A DNA stretch of 22,221 nt. Source: Elysia marginata. Lineage: Eukaryota > Mollusca > Gastropoda > Plakobranchidae. The stretch is from assembly GCA_019649035.1 (NCBI GenBank), contig BMAT01000778.1, forward strand, positions 120,853-143,073, read 5' to 3'. Below, one piece after another: positions 19,220-22,221 of this stretch. The notes beneath the pieces were generated by a model. It was given only the letters and a program-made list of their open reading frames with translations. It searched no databases and was not told where the DNA came from. A program made the translations under genes and the position numbers. Within the stretch, counting starts at the first letter, position 1; the number at the start of each line of letters is the position of its first letter.

Positions 19220-21620
19220 GTTGTTTTTTTTTTTAATTTGTTTGTTCTGAACCCAACATTGTGTAGCAGAGTTGTTTTTCCTTGGAGCAGGCCATCATAA
19301 CTTATGACATGATTGGGGCTGTAAACAAAATAGCCAATTACCTTACGGGTTTACTTTTACTTGAATTAACATATTCAATTAAAAAAAATGGTGCAACCTT
19401 TCATTTTCTTTAAAGATGGTTGCTGTATTTTCTTGTCAATAAAAGAAACGAAAAACTTAAAAGTTAAGATGGATGTGGCCATTAATTAAAAAATTTACTT
19501 ATTTAAATTTCAACTCAAGAGTAAACTTGTACGTCAAGCACAATGTCTTTGTTCATTATGGTAATCTACATATTCATTAATACTCACAATAAACTGAATG
19601 AGATGCTTAGAAGTGGAAACAAAACAAGACCAACAACAAAAATATGAAACTGCAAGTGCCTTGAAACCTCCCAAAAACACACACTTGTTTCAGTAAAATG
19701 AGAGCTAATTAATCAATGTGAACCGAAAAATTATTGAAGAAATATAAGCCCATGCTCCGCTACTATTACATTGAAAGAATCCTGCCAAAATTGTATGAAT
19801 AAAAGTAAAATAAAACGGTTGTACACTTCTGAATGTTAAGTTCTCTTCACGATGTGCAAAGAGTTATTTTTCACAAAGCTTTTTATGTGTTTCCTGCTTA
19901 TTTGAAAAAAAAAATATAGGAAGTGAATTCTGAAGCCAAAACTTTTTTTTCTTTAGTTGCACATTGACTGTTGCCTTTAAATCTCTATATCTTTCTTTTG
20001 CTTCCTAATTTTGACAAATTATCTTAGAGGCCCAATTGAGCAATATGAAATACAGTGAAGGTTGCACTCCATAAACGAGAAGAAGAATTTGAATCCTTTT
20101 ACACACTAAGACTTGTATTTCACCACCTCTGAGTAAAACTACCATTGTAAATTCATAACCTCTTTCAGTCTGTTTATGGTGTTCCCAAACCCAATGAGGT
20201 TCCCTTGGCTCTTCCTACCTCTGAAACTTTTCAAGACTTTCTAAATAGAGCTCTAAAGTTGTATTTTATAATTCAGTTTTTTAAACTTGAAAGACACATT
20301 TATTATTTTGTAGTCATTGTTTTACTTGTAGAAGCAATATTTCATAAAGTTTAAAATTTCTGTGTAAAACAAGTTAACATAATCTTTAAAAAACCTCTGA
20401 CATATGCATGAAAAATTGTCTTAGTACTTTTACAAACAAGTACACACATGTACAGCAATATAATATATTATGGAGGTAACAGTATTCATTATAAGTTGGA
20501 TGATAATTATTCAACTAATTATAAGTCGAAAAGGTGTACATAAAATTTGAAGTTGAGTTTCAGTTGTACAATTGTACCAGGACTGCCTGAGTCAACCTTA
20601 TGTCACAGTGTAATTGGCTCCTGAAGAGCATCTCAATTGAGAAAAGAAAGTAATCATTAGTGAAAGCAGTTTGCAAAATCCATTTATTTTGTAAAAATCT
20701 TTTATTGAGCAAGTTATATATAGTTGTGTCCAAATAATTACAACCTGGACAATAAATTGAGCTCTATCCAGACTACCTGTTTTACGCTCTCTTGTACTGA
20801 AAAGTCCCAAAATCAAAGGCTGATGATTCAAAATTGTCACAGTTCAAAGTTCTTTATGTTTCCTCTAAAGCTTTGTTATATTTGATTTTATAATTCAAAG
20901 TTGATGTAGGTTAATTTTCTTCATTCAAGTTTCTAAAGGTTTTTCCTTCTGATCCCTACCAGATTGAAAGCTTAGAGGGATAAAAAGCTATGATTTGAAG
21001 TCTCTGTACAAAACTTTCATCCCAGAACTCATACAAAGGTGTTTATGGTATCATTTTACTTCTGCCTGTATACAATGGCGGGGTGAGAAAGGGAGGTGCT
21101 ATCATAATTTATAGTCTGTGAAGTGGATCGGTAAAATTCGAATCCTCTTAATTCAAAAAGTTTTCTTTGCTTCTGGAAGATTTAAATTATGAGGTATCTA
21201 CTACTATACTAATAATTTGATTTTTTGGATAGTTTGATGCTAAATTTGTTCCCGAGGAATTCAAAATGTGACAGAACTGTGTTTCAAACTGGAGGTTTTT
21301 GTTTGAAGCTTGTGTGCATTTCTTGAGTATTCCATTATAATGAGTAGACTGCGTATAAGTTGTTTCACAAGAAAATAAACCCATCCCCAATTAAGACCAA
21401 GAGGAGTCCACTTTAAATCAACATCATAAATCCTGCTCTCTCTTTGATAGGAGTATTGCTGATAAGTGAAAAAATGTCCAGCAAAATAGGTTTAAAATGA
21501 CCCACCATAAAAAAAAAGTATTAGTTTCCCTTCTAAGTTCTTGGAAAACAAGGTTTGTATGTAAATAGCTTTTTGTATAAAAGTTGATTTATAACAGTCA
21601 GAGAAGAGAAATCATGGCTT

Positions 21621-21640
21621 CACTTCAGTCCGTTGAAGTG
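21621..21640 (-). repeat. Perfect 7-bp hairpin beside the hydrolase poly(A) signal
   Basis: CACTTCA at 21621-21627 and TGAAGTG at 21634-21640 are perfect reverse complements around a 6-base loop. The hairpin abuts the poly(A) signal at 21641-21646 and in the minus-strand transcript lies directly downstream of it, around the expected cleavage site. Confidence 0.7.
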
Positions 21641-21646
21641 TTTATT
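21641..21646 (-). promoter_or_regulatory. C11orf54: Poly(A) signal of the C11orf54-like gene
   Basis: TTTATT on the + strand is AATAAA on the minus strand, 46 bases after the TAA stop of the hydrolase exon. That implies a very short 3' UTR. Confidence 0.7.
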
Positions 21647-21692
21647 AAGCCCAAGGTTGCTGGATACAACGTCCATTGTAGATTCCTCATCT

Positions 21693-21860
21693 TTAGAACA
21701 AATATTTTGTGTCTGTAGGAAGATCAATTCTGTAGACAGCCTCTGCCACATTGAAGTAGCCAAGATATGAGGCAGTCTCTGGTGTGGTGTCAAAGTGATA
21801 ATGTCCGGCCTGCCCGTGTTCACTGAAACAGTGGAAGTGTTCCTGTCTAAGGTGCAGGCC
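21693..21860 (-). CDS. C11orf54: C11orf54-like (DUF1907) zinc ester hydrolase, last coding exon
   Basis: The minus strand encodes 55 residues, GLHLRQEHFHCFSEHGQAGH, then YHFDTTPETASYLGYFNVAE, then AVYRIDLPTDTKYLF and TAA at 21693-21695. It aligns without gaps to the C-terminus of human C11orf54 (PTD012), whose corresponding segments include EHTHFF, GGHYHYDTTP, EYLGYF and YRIDQP. The human protein binds zinc through three histidines and hydrolyses simple esters in vitro; its physiological substrate is unclear. The HxH pair (residues 8 and 10) and the third histidine (residue 22, in HYHFDTTP) keep the human spacing, so the metal site should be intact. The acceptor is TTTTAG immediately upstream (21866-21861), after a T-rich tract. 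Earlier exons lie beyond the window. Confidence 0.93.
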   Translation of the reverse strand, partial: GLHLRQEHFHCFSEHGQAGHYHFDTTPETASYLGYFNVAEAVYRIDLPTDTKYLF

Positions 21861-22221
21861 CTAAAATACAAAACAAAAAGAGAAAGAAATTTCGATGAAT
21901 TTATGTTTGTGTGCAAAATATTAATGGGTCACTTAAATGTAAAATAAATATTTACCTGAAACTGCCATGAATTCAAGAGCAAAGAATCACATGCTTTTAT
22001 AACATGTTTGGAGTTTTAAAACCATAAAGGGTAAAGCTAGTATATATAGTAGCAATGTTTGAATATTATTACTTGTTGACCAGAGAAGAATTGGCATATT
22101 TCAGTTGTATGGGAAAATACACTAGGAGACTGAACCAGAGAAATTTCACTGTCAATCTCAAACCCCTCAACCACAATAACCTGGGTAACCTCTGACATGT
22201 GCAAGCGAGGTTAGACCAACC
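21861..22221 (-). other. C11orf54: Intron of the C11orf54-like gene (partial)
   Basis: This is sequence upstream of the last exon on the minus strand. I translated the end of the window and found no match to the preceding conserved segment of the family, so the intron continues beyond the right edge. Confidence 0.75.

Larger units (their letters stand above)
15571..21640. other. Convergent intergenic/UTR region
   Basis: This is AT-rich sequence between the septin and hydrolase genes, with no recognisable coding exon on either strand. GA-rich runs lie at about 16209-16222 and 16279-16293. Candidate + strand poly(A) signals are AATAAA at 19214-19219 (with a strong T/GT-rich downstream tract) and at 19438-19443. 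Some of it may be septin 3' UTR. The small open frames here show no family signature. Confidence 0.7.

Noticed and set aside
20490-20535. Imperfect palindrome around GTTGGATGATAATTATTCAAC with flanking ATTATAAGT repeats
   Set aside because: Mismatched and AT-rich; expected by chance in this composition.
21620-21916. 98-codon minus-strand open frame over the hydrolase exon
   Set aside because: It is a different frame from the conserved one; the real frame ends at TAA 21693-21695 and matches C11orf54.
1-22221. CRISPR arrays, tRNA or rRNA genes and bacterial-type operons
   Set aside because: None seen; the window is eukaryotic with spliced genes, and no cloverleaf or rRNA core sequence was recognised.

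Overview
This is a eukaryotic, intron-rich, AT-rich nuclear genome segment. It most likely comes from an invertebrate animal: the two genes are conserved metazoan families, the introns are long and T-rich, and the transposon remnants resemble those common in marine invertebrates. A mollusc or other lophotrochozoan is my best guess, but the sequence does not prove it. Almost all long open frames are chance frames in AT-rich intron or transposon debris.

There are two real genes, in convergent orientation. (1) The 3' part of a SEPTIN2-group septin lies on the + strand, spread over six coding exons: 175-292, 1350-1451, 2613-2758, 3832-3936, 9600-9696 and 12817-12918. They splice in frame, with matching phases, into about 222 residues. 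These cover the G4 nucleotide-specificity motif, the septin unique element and the C-terminal coiled coil. The P-loop and first half of the GTPase domain lie upstream of the window. The 3' UTR probably contains an intron, with a donor 45 nt after the stop. (2) The last coding exon of a C11orf54-type (DUF1907) zinc-dependent ester hydrolase lies on the - strand at 21693-21860. It keeps the three zinc-binding histidines and has a poly(A) signal and a small perfect hairpin just beyond the stop. The rest of that gene lies beyond the right edge.

The introns and the intergenic region carry several transposon relics. Intron 3 has two MITE-like elements, one piggyBac-like (2864-3123, TTAA flank on the right) and one pogo-like (3556-3722, TA flanks). 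Intron 5 has a 149-base assembly gap followed by a badly decayed Jockey-type LINE with recognisable reverse transcriptase motifs. Just downstream of the septin stop, inside the putative 3' UTR intron, is a 1341-bp Tigger/pogo-type DNA transposon with imperfect TIRs, TA flanks, a relic of a CENP-B-like helix-turn-helix on the - strand, repeated palindromic boxes near its ends, and a 47-bp minisatellite inside. Further right is the extreme C-terminus of a second LINE, whose stop codon is the first unit of a (TGA)n tail.

I do not see a new multi-gene system here. The points most worth following up are the Tigger element with its subterminal boxes, the septin splice-site oddities (a duplicated acceptor/exon start with a premature stop, and two weak GTTG donors), the two MITE candidates, and the hairpin beside the hydrolase poly(A) signal.
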